Source: a virus
Reading direction: 5' to 3' (one strand)
Virus record (IMG/VR): IMGVR_UViG_3300045110_000101
Location: 1 to 44,224 of that record
DNA length: 44,224 nt
Of the stretch, positions 19,504 to 26,791 are shown in pieces. Position 1 is the stretch's first letter. Each line of letters starts with the position of its first letter. The notes under the pieces are model-generated. The model was not told the DNA's origin, searched no databases, and was given only the letters and a program-made list of their open reading frames with translations. Position numbers and translations under genes: made by a program.

Positions 19504-19937
19504 TACTCCCCGAACTGTACGACGAGTACCGCCCTGGAGAGTCTGACCCGTGCTTCTTCTGCACGCGTCATCTCTCCTACGAGGAGATGCAACCGAGCGC
19601 CTGGGGGAATGGGATGCGCGAGAACGTATGCGGCTCGTGTCGCGCCGAAGAGGTGCGCAACGGCGGCATGATGCTTCGCACTCCTGCTGATATCTCAAGA
19701 CGACTGAACACTATGCACGAGGAGGTGATGACATGGCCGACTTCGCAAGCATCGCTGCGGCAACTGCGGCAGGCTACGCAATCGAGCGCGGGCAGAATCA
19801 GACAGGCTTCTACACGAACCTTGTCAAGAGCGCTCGTGGCGTCACCGGAGAGTCGGGCGAAACGCAGGAGATGGGCGGGCACGGCAACGACGCAAGCTCG
19901 CAAGCTGCTGCTGACACTCAGGCCCTCGCGTCACTGA
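19500..19937 (+). CDS. Zinc-finger protein with probable CTG start and long overlap
   Basis: The frame contains CFFC...VCGSC, two C-x2-C pairs 28 residues apart, typical of a zinc finger, in good phage codons. No ATG, GTG or TTG occurs before the first pair. The only candidate is CTG at 19500, which overlaps the previous stop (CTGA) and follows GCGGAG; otherwise the start is internal (ATG 19587) and splits the finger. The frame continues 205 bases into the next gene, where its codons look like a shadow. The true C-terminus is therefore doubtful. Confidence 0.45.
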   Translation: MILPELYDEYRPGESDPCFFCTRHLSYEEMQPSAWGNGMRENVCGSCRAEEVRNGGMMLRTPADISRRLNTMHEEVMTWPTSQASLRQLRQATQSSAGRIRQASTRTLSRALVASPESRAKRRRWAGTATTQARKLLLTLRPSRH

Positions 19938-20029
19938 ACGCGGAGCGCTCGGAGCGCTACGGCAACCTCGAACCGGCAGCACCGTCCCTGGACGAGATCG
20001 GCAACCCGACGGTGGTCGATCAGACGTGA
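19733..20029 (+). CDS. Small repeat-family protein (ASIAAATAAG paralogue 1)
   Basis: 98 residues after GAGGAGGTGATGAC. The N-terminus FASIAAATAAGYAIERG and the later ADTQALASLNAERSERYG are shared with the proteins at 23612-23947 and 25938-26270. The family has an N-terminal helix, a variable middle, and a helix ending in R-x-RYG. Unknown function; because the copies lie in the plus-strand accessory-to-virion region, a minor virion or scaffold-associated role is possible. Confidence 0.7.
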   Translation: MADFASIAAATAAGYAIERGQNQTGFYTNLVKSARGVTGESGETQEMGGHGNDASSQAAADTQALASLNAERSERYGNLEPAAPSLDEIGNPTVVDQT

Positions 20030-20241
20030 TCGCTTCCGAGCTTCTGACTGCGGGTGGGCAGGCCGCGCTCGCGATCATCGTCGCGGTGATCGGGTTCCTG
20101 CTCAACAAGCGCTCGAAGGAGATTCAGGTGAACGTGGACGGACGGCTCACGACCACACTCGAAGAGGTTGGAGAGTTGAAGAAACAGGTGGGCGCGCTTG
20201 AGAAGGCGCTCGTCACGGCGAGGGCAGCGGAGGCGGAATGA
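20026..20241 (+). CDS. Membrane-anchored coiled-coil protein, 71 residues
   Basis: GTG start overlapping the previous stop (GTGA). A membrane helix (ALAIIVAVIGFLLN) is followed by a charged coiled coil (LTTTLEEVGELKKQVGALEKALV). Small single-pass proteins of this plan include holins and spanin-like lysis factors, but this one is far from the lysis cassette. Confidence 0.65.
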   Translation: MIASELLTAGGQAALAIIVAVIGFLLNKRSKEIQVNVDGRLTTTLEEVGELKKQVGALEKALVTARAAEAE

Positions 20242-20450
20242 CCTCGGTGGTAGCGAACTCGATCTACGCACTTCGCGAGGGGCTTGAAGCCACCCCGCGT
20301 GACGGGGATCAGACAGCGACGTACTGGATGAACGTGGCGAACACGGGCAACTTCGAGCAGCGCGTGAGCGCGTTCATCGTGTTGCTCAAGCAGGGTTACT
20401 CGGTTGACGTGAGTCTGCGTAGGAGGGTTCCTGATGCCGTGGTGGACTAA
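20238..20450 (+). CDS. Hypothetical protein, 70 residues
   Basis: ATGA-coupled to the previous gene. Mixed alpha/beta text (YWMNVANTGNFEQRVSAFIVLLKQGY). Unrecognised. It overlaps the next gene by 17 bases. Confidence 0.6.
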   Translation: MTSVVANSIYALREGLEATPRDGDQTATYWMNVANTGNFEQRVSAFIVLLKQGYSVDVSLRRRVPDAVVD

Positions 20451-21408
20451 TCAACCTGGCGGGCAAGCAGTCTTCAAGCCGGACGGGTACGACGAGACTC
20501 AGGGGAAAATGTCGGACGCCGCCTGGGTGTCTGGCGATGGAACCGTAGTCTCAATCCTCAAGAAGATCGCGGGAGCTTCGGGCGGTGGCGGGGGCGCAGT
20601 CACCGTTGCTGACGGAGCAGACGTAGCACTCGGTACGACGACGGACGCTTCCTCTGTATCAACGGTCGTGGGACTGCTCAAGGCGGTGAAGACTGCCGTG
20701 CAGGGAGTCCTGCTCGTCGGAGGCGACGTTGCTTCGGCCGCTGCTGACTCAGGCAACCCTGTCAAGATCGGTGCAGTCAACCGCACGACGAAGCCCACGT
20801 TTACGGACGGGCAGCGCGCCGAAGCTCAGATGGATACTCGCGGCAACTTGCAGGTTGCGCTCGTCGGTCTGAACGGAACTACCGGCCCTGTGGCCGGTAC
20901 CCCGGCAGATGCCTCAAACCCTGGCGCTGCTCTCTTCGCAGAGAGCGCGGCGATGGTCTACAACGGCACGGGTTGGGATCGCGCTCGCGGCAACTTCAAC
21001 GCTGTAACTGGCGACACGGGCGCGAAGGTCGCCACCTTCAACGGCGCGACGATCTCGAACTTCAACCTTCGCGGGGCGTTCATCACGATCCTCCTCGGCA
21101 CAGTTTCCGGCACGACCCCCACCATGTCGTGTCAGTTGCAGTTCTCGCCAGACGGCGGCACGACCTTTATCAACATCGGGCCTGCTCTGCCGAACCTGAC
21201 GACGACAGGGCAGTCGGGTTTGTTCATGGTCTACCCGACTCGTCTCTCGCAGACTCCGGGCACCACCCCGGCAGACCTGACCTCCGGGGCTTCGGTTCAG
21301 GTGGCTCTCAACATGCCGCTGCCGCGCACCTGGAGGATCGTCTACACGATTGCAGGAACGTCTCCGTCCTTCACGATCTCCTCAGTGAACGTCTCGGGGT
21401 TGGTCTAG
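20434..21408 (+). CDS. Putative virion structural protein (beta-rich, glycine-rich)
   Basis: 324 residues after GTAGGAGGGTTCCTG. The N-terminal third is Gly/Ala-rich (ASGGGGGAVTV) with a repeated small-residue pattern. The C-terminal 150 residues are beta-rich with Thr/Ser/Gly strands (FSPDGGTTFINIG, LPRTWRIVYTIAGTSPSFTISSVNVSG), like phage tail, appendage or decoration proteins. The glycosyltransferase encoded next might modify such a surface protein. Exact role unknown. Confidence 0.6.
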   Translation: MPWWTNQPGGQAVFKPDGYDETQGKMSDAAWVSGDGTVVSILKKIAGASGGGGGAVTVADGADVALGTTTDASSVSTVVGLLKAVKTAVQGVLLVGGDVASAAADSGNPVKIGAVNRTTKPTFTDGQRAEAQMDTRGNLQVALVGLNGTTGPVAGTPADASNPGAALFAESAAMVYNGTGWDRARGNFNAVTGDTGAKVATFNGATISNFNLRGAFITILLGTVSGTTPTMSCQLQFSPDGGTTFINIGPALPNLTTTGQSGLFMVYPTRLSQTPGTTPADLTSGASVQVALNMPLPRTWRIVYTIAGTSPSFTISSVNVSGLV

Positions 21409-22890
21409 TTGCGGCACAGTGACGTGACGGCGGTGCTCGTCACCAGAAACGCCTCGGAAAACCCTCACTTCGACGCGATCCTCGACAGCGTTGCTCATTA
21501 CCGGGGTGTCTACGTCTACGACAACTCGAAGCGCTTGGTTGACCTCAAGGTCTATGGTCGCTACGAAGCCGCAGATCGCTCCGTTACGACGCCGGTAGTT
21601 TACTTTCAGGACGACGACGTGCTCGTGCCTCGCAAGGCTCAGGACGCCCTGCTTGAGAACTACGCTCCCGGCGTCATCACTTGCTCGATGTATGACGAGT
21701 GGATCGAGAGCATGAGTTACACAGACCTGGCGATGGTCGGGTTGGGGTCGATTCAGGACAACGGTCTGTGGTTGAAGGCTTTTGAGCGGTGGGCGAATGG
21801 CTACTCGTGGTTGGATAGTGACCGCGAGCTACTTGACCCGGACTTCATCTACGGAGTCCTGACCCCGTTCAATCGCCTGGACGTGGGCGGCAAGGATCAC
21901 ATCCTTGACCTCGCTTCTGATCCGTCGCGCCTCGCGTACCAACCGGGGCAGCACGAGCGGAAGTACGAGACGATCAACATGGCTCGCGAGCTTCGCACGG
22001 TGGTCTGCACGATCATGGCGAAGAACGAGTCAGAGAACATTCGTCGGGCACTCGACTCGACTAAGGACGTGTACGACTCGATTCTTCTTCTCGACACCGG
22101 CTCGACCGACGACACGATTGCGGTCGTGGAGACGTTTGCCGGGGCGCACGGGAAGCACCTTACGATAATCGAGCATGAGTTCACGACGTTTCAGGAGATG
22201 CGTAATCTCCTCATGCAGAAGGGCCGAAAGCTCGGAGACTATCAACTCCTCCTCGACGCAGATGAGGAGTGGACGCCCTGCAAGCGCTCGGACTTTGGGC
22301 CGCTGTGGGCGGACGGGTACATGATGCACTACGACGGCAACGTGGACTACGGGCAGCCACGTCTCATCGCTTCGCGATGGCCCTGGGTCTTCTCGGGCGA
22401 GCGGCACTCGTATCTCGATACGGAACACCCCACGTTTCAGGCCGTCGTCGTAAACATGCATCACCCGCGCATCATTCATCACGGCGATGACCGTCATGGG
22501 ATGAGCAAAGTAACGGAGGATATTGCTTGGTTGAAAGAGCAGATCGCCAGCACAACAGACGATTTGCCTCGAAACCTTTTCTTGCTTGGAAAAGCCTACG
22601 ACTTTGGAAACGACAACGAGCAGGCGATGAAGTATTACGCCGAGCGCGTCGAACTCAGCACCGGGGATGAAGAGTCCTATTGGTGCAAGTATCGTCTTGG
22701 TTGCCTCACATGCGAAGTCGCCAACGACATGAGAACTGGAATCGCCTTGCTGTGGGAGGCGTACCAGGACAGACCACATCGCGTGGAAGCACTACGCGCC
22801 GTGGCTTTTTACTGTACGGCGGTGGCAGACGCGACGCCGTACCCCGAAGACGACTACTTGCTCGTCATGCGGAATATGTACCGCATCTGA
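21409..22890 (+). CDS. Glycosyltransferase with two GT domains
   Basis: 493 residues from TTG 21409 right after the previous stop. Domain 1 (about residues 1-190) begins VTAVLVTRNASENPHFDAILDSV and has a DXD-like QDDDVLVP motif. Domain 2 (about 195-330) is a classical GT2 domain: TVVCTIMAKNESENIRRALDS, LLLDTGSTDDT, and LLLDADEEW with the metal-binding DxD. A helical TPR-like tail follows (LFLLGKAYDFGNDNEQAMKYYAERVEL). GT2 enzymes transfer sugars from nucleotide donors. It may glycosylate virion proteins or DNA, or alter host surface glycans; none of these is shown. Confidence 0.85.
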   Translation: MRHSDVTAVLVTRNASENPHFDAILDSVAHYRGVYVYDNSKRLVDLKVYGRYEAADRSVTTPVVYFQDDDVLVPRKAQDALLENYAPGVITCSMYDEWIESMSYTDLAMVGLGSIQDNGLWLKAFERWANGYSWLDSDRELLDPDFIYGVLTPFNRLDVGGKDHILDLASDPSRLAYQPGQHERKYETINMARELRTVVCTIMAKNESENIRRALDSTKDVYDSILLLDTGSTDDTIAVVETFAGAHGKHLTIIEHEFTTFQEMRNLLMQKGRKLGDYQLLLDADEEWTPCKRSDFGPLWADGYMMHYDGNVDYGQPRLIASRWPWVFSGERHSYLDTEHPTFQAVVVNMHHPRIIHHGDDRHGMSKVTEDIAWLKEQIASTTDDLPRNLFLLGKAYDFGNDNEQAMKYYAERVELSTGDEESYWCKYRLGCLTCEVANDMRTGIALLWEAYQDRPHRVEALRAVAFYCTAVADATPYPEDDYLLVMRNMYRI

Positions 22891-22915
22891 CACTGACACT
22901 CACAGGAGGTGAGGA

Positions 22916-23305
22916 ATGGCACGCGCAGCAAACATCGCCGCTCTCGGAGATGTGGTCGCCGCTCTTTCGGGGCGGTCGTTCGGGGATGCAGGCACGGTGG
23001 CACTCGCCGTCTCACCCGCCCTGACTCCCGTCGATGCTTCCCTGGGGGACACGTTCTCGTTCAAGATCAGAGCAACCTCGGTCTTCAAGCTCGGGAACCC
23101 GACCAACTTCGGCAACGGCTCGGAGGTCACGTTCAACGTCCTCGGCATCACAACGTTCGGCACGCTCGTGTTCGACACGCTCTATCAGACCACGGGCGCG
23201 TTTGCGACGTTCTCGACCGGGAAGGTGAAGTCGATCTCGTTCAAGTTCAACTCACTGACCGGCAAGTTCACCGAGACGTTCCGAACGACCTCGAAGAGCG
23301 GGTAA
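22916..23305 (+). CDS. Putative minor virion protein, 129 residues
   Basis: CAGGAGGTGAGGA before the ATG. Starts with a small helical segment (ANIAALGDVVAALSG), then beta-rich text with Thr/Phe/Gly (VFKLGNPTNFGNGSEVTF, KSISFKFNSLTGKFTETF). Its beta-rich C-terminus resembles small capsid or tail proteins. Unrecognised. Confidence 0.55.
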   Translation: MARAANIAALGDVVAALSGRSFGDAGTVALAVSPALTPVDASLGDTFSFKIRATSVFKLGNPTNFGNGSEVTFNVLGITTFGTLVFDTLYQTTGAFATFSTGKVKSISFKFNSLTGKFTETFRTTSKSG

Positions 23306-23309
23306 CACC

Positions 23310-23453
23310 GTGGCCCTCGTGCAGCACATCTTCCTCTACGCAGGCATCATCGTCGTGATGAAGGGCCTGGGGGATGTTGTGCTGCACGAAGGCACCTGTC
23401 ACTTTTGTGGCGGGAGGGGGCGACACCACGATGACTGTCATCTTCGGGACTGA
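23310..23453 (+). CDS. Small protein with membrane helix and zinc-finger-like end, 47 residues
   Basis: GTG 23310 lies 5 bases after the previous stop (TAACACC-GTG) without a strong site. It contains a hydrophobic helix (HIFLYAGIIVVMKGLG) and a C-terminal CHFCGGRGRHHDDCH with Cys/His spacing suitable for zinc. It overlaps the next gene by 23 bases. Unrecognised. Confidence 0.5.
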   Translation: MALVQHIFLYAGIIVVMKGLGDVVLHEGTCHFCGGRGRHHDDCHLRD

Positions 23454-23607
23454 CGACGAGAGGGAGATAGGCTTGGTTGGCAGCGTAACTGCCTACTGGA
23501 AGTACGACGACGCGGACTGGCTTCCCCCTAAGAAGCGCAAGAGCAAGTTGCCGTTCGGGTTCTGCATCGAGCGAGCGACCACGAAGAACTCAAAACGGAA
23601 GAGGTGA
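23431..23607 (+). CDS. Hypothetical protein, 58 residues
   Basis: ATG 23431, with GGGAGGGGG 13 bases upstream. Beta-like first half (TVIFGTDDEREIGLVGSVTAYWKY) and a Lys/Arg-rich tail (PPKKRKSKLPFG...KNSKRKR). Unrecognised; basic tails like this often contact nucleic acid. Confidence 0.55.
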   Translation: MTVIFGTDDEREIGLVGSVTAYWKYDDADWLPPKKRKSKLPFGFCIERATTKNSKRKR

Positions 23608-23611
23608 GGGC

Positions 23612-23947
23612 ATGGCAAGCAACAACTTCGCGAGCATCGCAGCCGCGACCGCCGCAGGCTGGAAGCTGCGTCGCCCCGTCGCTCAGGGGAAGTTCTGCAC
23701 GGAGCTTTCGCTACAGGTTCAGGGAGTACCCGGCGTCAGCGGCTTGGAGTACACGGCCGTCGCGGAGGCTTCGACTCAGGGCGTCGCTGACACGAACGCG
23801 CTCGCGGCAGCGAACGCCTGGAGGGCGCAGAGGTACGGTTCAGACTCGGCTGGCGTGAACCTCTCGCCGCAGCAAGACCCGGCCGCAAGCCCGACCACGC
23901 AGGGCGTCGTGCCTTCGCATCACACGCTGACGAAGGATAAGAACTAG
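23612..23947 (+). CDS. Small repeat-family protein (ASIAAATAAG paralogue 2)
   Basis: 111 residues after GAAGAGGTGAGGGC. Its N-terminus NFASIAAATAAGWKLRR and DTNALAAANAWRAQRYG motif match the product of 19733-20029. The middle and tail differ, so the copies are old duplicates or share a conserved interaction helix. Unknown function. Confidence 0.7.
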   Translation: MASNNFASIAAATAAGWKLRRPVAQGKFCTELSLQVQGVPGVSGLEYTAVAEASTQGVADTNALAAANAWRAQRYGSDSAGVNLSPQQDPAASPTTQGVVPSHHTLTKDKN

Positions 23948-23970
23948 GTGCTCGCACCCGAATGTAGGAT

Positions 23971-24282
23971 GTGACGGTGGCGAATGACAGGATACCGCCG
24001 CTCGTCGGGATCAACATTCAGTTGGCTCTGCGTCGGCGTGAGGCGTCCTTGCAGCACATGGACGACACGAACGCCAAGCTGCGTGGTTCGGGTTTCAACC
24101 TCGACCCCGCTGGCCCTCCCTATTGGGACAGGCAGACGTGGGAGTCATATCGGGCACAGTTTGGTTCGTACCCCTATGGCCCGGACAACCGCCCGCCCGA
24201 CGTAGCCACCGCACCGCCGTGGGTCAAGAAGCTCTGTGGCTTCCGCCTGACTCCCGCCGAGCAGATGGGGGAGAATCAGTGA
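23971..24282 (+). CDS. Hypothetical protein, 103 residues
   Basis: GTG start with TAGGAT only. Contains INIQLALRRREASLQHMDD and a Pro/Trp-rich C-terminus (PYWDRQTWESYRAQFGSYPYG, then PPWVKKLCGFRLTPAEQ). Its stop overlaps the SLOG gene start (GTGA). Unrecognised. Confidence 0.55.
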   Translation: MTVANDRIPPLVGINIQLALRRREASLQHMDDTNAKLRGSGFNLDPAGPPYWDRQTWESYRAQFGSYPYGPDNRPPDVATAPPWVKKLCGFRLTPAEQMGENQ

Positions 24283-24725
24283 GGAAAGTAGCCTTCCTCG
24301 GCTCGCGAACCTGGACGGATGCGCAGAGGGTGTCGTTGCAGATCAACGACTGCTACGCCGAGCACGGCAAGTTCATGGTGGTCACGGGCGGGGCACAGGG
24401 AGCGTCTCAGATCGCAGAGGCGGTGGCGCAGGAGTTCGGCTTGCCGATTGTCTCCTTCCGACCGGTGCAGATCAACGAGGAGAACTTCGGCGTGGACGAG
24501 TGGCGTATGTACCGAGGTGACGCCAAGATCATCCGTGACGAGATCACCTGGCGCGACTGGCAGAGCGCGGCCAACTTCCGCTCCCTGCTCGTGGCTGACC
24601 GCTGTGACGAGGCTTACGTCTATTGGGACGGGTACTCTCGCGGGACAGCCTACGAGATCGAGATGTTGCAGAACGAAAACCGTCCCTTCTTCTGCGCCAA
24701 CCTGCGCATGGAGCAGGCGCATTGA
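24279..24725 (+). CDS. SLOG-fold (DUF2493/YspA-like) protein
   Basis: 148 residues from GTG 24279 (GGGGGAG upstream). The SLOG Rossmann pattern is visible: VAFLGSRTWTD at the first strand, MVVTGGAQGASQIAEAVAQEFGLPIV with the glycine-rich nucleotide loop, then ADRCDEAYVYWDGYSRGTAYEIEML, the usual G-T(A) end motif. SLOG proteins bind nucleotides or nucleotide-derived ligands and are frequent in phage-bacteria conflict systems. It is followed by a second protein with SLOG-like features. Ligand and role unknown. Confidence 0.75.
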   Translation: MRKVAFLGSRTWTDAQRVSLQINDCYAEHGKFMVVTGGAQGASQIAEAVAQEFGLPIVSFRPVQINEENFGVDEWRMYRGDAKIIRDEITWRDWQSAANFRSLLVADRCDEAYVYWDGYSRGTAYEIEMLQNENRPFFCANLRMEQAH

Positions 24726-25330
24726 GCTTGAAGCTGATCCAGGGCGAGGGGCCGCTCAGGGGTTGTGTTCAGCACGTCGCTCGCGGCTGGCATACACAGG
24801 TCGAGAGCAAGTACGCACCACCGAAGGGTGTCGTCGGCATCGTCGTAGCGCAGAAGTTCCCCGACGAAGACCTGATCCGCACGAAGATACTGGAGGGAGT
24901 CTCCCGCGTTCACCCGGATACCGTATGGGTGCTCAGGGACACCGAGCGGAAGTCACACGCCTCTCGCATCGTGTGGGAGACGTTGCGTGAGTGCGGCATC
25001 CAGCCGTTTCAGGCACCGCTAGTGTCGTATTGGGCCAGCACTGAGAAGACGCGCACGCACGAGTTCTCGGTTGCGCACGTCGATGAGTGCGAGCAGGACG
25101 TGCTCACATTCGAGGAGCCTTACGGTAAGAACTTCGACTTCCGCGCCACCTGGCGCGACACCGAGATGCGGAGCACTTGCGAGCGCATCATCGTCTTTCA
25201 CGATGCCACGAGCGGCGTGACCGAGACGTGGAAGAACTGCCAGCAGTACAGCACCGCCAAGATTTACGTCGTGGAGCGTGGGAAGAAGAAGACCGCCAAG
25301 CGCAAGGGGAGGAAGCAGGATGGTTCGTAA
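24722..25330 (+). CDS. Putative second SLOG-like protein
   Basis: 202 residues from TTG 24722 (TTGA overlap, GGAG upstream). The C-terminal half (ERIIVFHDATSGVTETWKNCQQYSTAKIYVV) resembles the strand, glycine-Thr loop and helix end of a SLOG domain, and the N-terminal half holds VGIVVAQKFPDEDLIRTKILEG and VWVLRDTERKSHASRIVWE. The first Gly-rich loop is not clear, so this is a weaker assignment. The basic tail (GKKKTAKRKGRKQ) is added at the end. Pairing with the previous gene suggests that the two act together. Confidence 0.55.
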   Translation: MSLKLIQGEGPLRGCVQHVARGWHTQVESKYAPPKGVVGIVVAQKFPDEDLIRTKILEGVSRVHPDTVWVLRDTERKSHASRIVWETLRECGIQPFQAPLVSYWASTEKTRTHEFSVAHVDECEQDVLTFEEPYGKNFDFRATWRDTEMRSTCERIIVFHDATSGVTETWKNCQQYSTAKIYVVERGKKKTAKRKGRKQDGS

Positions 25331-25472
25331 CGAGTACGGCTGTGTGATCGCTGGAGGACAGATCATCAAGGCTGATCCCGGCTGCCACCTCGTTATCAAG
25401 CAAGTGAAGAACAAGCCTGTCGTACCCGAGCTACTTGGAAAAGGTGTACCGAATGTGCAAAGAGTCGCCTGA
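25320..25472 (+). CDS. Hypothetical protein, 50 residues
   Basis: ATG 25320 after AAGGGGAGGAAGCAGG and overlapping the previous gene. Beta-rich (YGCVIAGGQIIKADPGCHLVIKQV). Unrecognised. Confidence 0.55.
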   Translation: MVRNEYGCVIAGGQIIKADPGCHLVIKQVKNKPVVPELLGKGVPNVQRVA

Positions 25473-25498
25473 GCGCGGACTCGGGAAGGTTTACTCGT

Positions 25499-25912
25499 AT
25501 GCCATCACAGGACACGTTTCATCAGGAGCGACCGGAGACGAACCGGGCGCTTCTCTCAGACCTTTCAGAGTCGGCAAGACAGAGCGTGATCGAAGCTCAG
25601 GACAGCACTCGCGCAACCTCGCCAACCGTCAAGACCGTTCAGGCGGCTCAGGTGCAAAGGCTGGCGGCAAGGCTCGGGGTTGACCCCGAAGACCTGGCGA
25701 AGCGAATCTCGAAGGACACGCTGCGCAGGCTCAAGTTTCCGATGCTCTCACAGGAGCAGCCGGATGGCACGATGCAGTACAAGCACGACGTAGGGATCAT
25801 TCGTGACGGCGTTAGAGCGCTGCTCGCGACTGACCACTCCTCGGAGGCAATCACGCAGAACTCATCGCCTTTTCGCGAGCGTGACGGTTCCGGGCGCTTC
25901 GTCAAGAAATAA
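25499..25912 (+). CDS. Hypothetical protein, 137 residues
   Basis: ATG 25499 after GGGAAGG. A polar N-terminus precedes a helical region (VKTVQAAQVQRLAARLGVDPEDLAKRISKDTLRRLKFP) that could form a helix-turn-helix. The C-terminus is polar (SSPFRERDGSGRFVKK). It lies near the terminase gene and could be a small terminase subunit or head protein; there is no diagnostic motif. Confidence 0.55.
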   Translation: MPSQDTFHQERPETNRALLSDLSESARQSVIEAQDSTRATSPTVKTVQAAQVQRLAARLGVDPEDLAKRISKDTLRRLKFPMLSQEQPDGTMQYKHDVGIIRDGVRALLATDHSSEAITQNSSPFRERDGSGRFVKK

Positions 25913-25937
25913 CTCGATCACCCATTGGAGGTGAGGC

Positions 25938-26270
25938 ATGGCAGTCGTGAGCGATATCACGACCGTCGCGAACGCTACCGCGCCCGCGCACGGTTTCACG
26001 CTCGTTCAGTACACGAACTCGCAGGGTCGCAAGATCGCTCGGTTCGACAAGAAGATGACGGGGGAAACCGGCACGACCGGACTTCCGACCGCCACCTGGG
26101 CGGTGGGTGAGGACGTGTCTTCGGCCACAACCGCCCGCTCGAACGCTCTGGCGTCTCTGAACGCCGTGCGTCGTCATCGTTACGCAGGAGCACCTGGATC
26201 AGCATCGGGCGCTACCGTGACCACCTGGAGCGATGGGGCCGCGACTGTGCCCGTCGTGGACACGAACTAG
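25938..26270 (+). CDS. Small repeat-family protein (ASIAAATAAG-type paralogue 3, diverged)
   Basis: 110 residues after TGGAGGTGAGGC. The N-terminus (MAVVSDITTVANATAPAHG) has diverged from the other two copies, but the TTARSNALASLNAVRRHRYAG motif still matches. Between them runs a beta-like stretch (FTLVQYTNSQGRKIARFDKK). Unknown function. Confidence 0.65.
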   Translation: MAVVSDITTVANATAPAHGFTLVQYTNSQGRKIARFDKKMTGETGTTGLPTATWAVGEDVSSATTARSNALASLNAVRRHRYAGAPGSASGATVTTWSDGAATVPVVDTN

Positions 26271-26278
26271 GAGGACGC

Positions 26279-26785
26279 ATGACACTCCTCACAGAGCACA
26301 TCGAGGCCGGTTGGCATGAGGTGGAGAGCTTCGTCGGGCACGCTGCCGAGAAAATCTTTGCTCGCCCCGGCGCGACCTCAAGCGTCATTCGTATCGAGGC
26401 CGAGACGCAGGATGAACTGCACAAGGCAGTCACTCTGCGTGAGTCGCAACTCGGTAACGCGCACGAGTTGACGAAGGACACGATCACGAACGATGGGACT
26501 CTCGTCACAGGCGAGCAGCACGAAGCACTCAAGACAGACGGCGTGCTCGTGCCCGAACAGTTGCTCAAGAAGGACGAAGACGACCCGGAAGCGGAAGCCG
26601 AGAGTACGCCTGCCCCTGCGGCTGCGGACTCGTCCGAGGCAACGCCGTCGCCCGACACGCAAGACTCGGTGCTTCCTCCCGAGGCTACCGCCGAAGTTGT
26701 GTCTCTGACACCTGTGCCTCTCGGTGAGGACGCTCCTGCGCCCGCCGAGGAGACGCCAGCACCGCCCGCCGAGCCACAGGCGTAG
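26279..26785 (+). CDS. Hypothetical protein with Ala/Pro/Glu-rich tail, 168 residues
   Basis: CTAGGAGGACGC before the ATG. Residues 1-95 are folded-looking (WHEVESFVGHAAEKIFARPGAT, then SVIRIEAETQDELHKAVTLRE). The C-terminal 70 residues are a repetitive acidic-Pro linker (EAEAESTPAPAAADSS, AEETPAPPAEPQ). Flexible tails like this occur in virion proteins. Unrecognised. Confidence 0.6.
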   Translation: MTLLTEHIEAGWHEVESFVGHAAEKIFARPGATSSVIRIEAETQDELHKAVTLRESQLGNAHELTKDTITNDGTLVTGEQHEALKTDGVLVPEQLLKKDEDDPEAEAESTPAPAAADSSEATPSPDTQDSVLPPEATAEVVSLTPVPLGEDAPAPAEETPAPPAEPQA

Positions 26786-26791
26786 ATCAGG

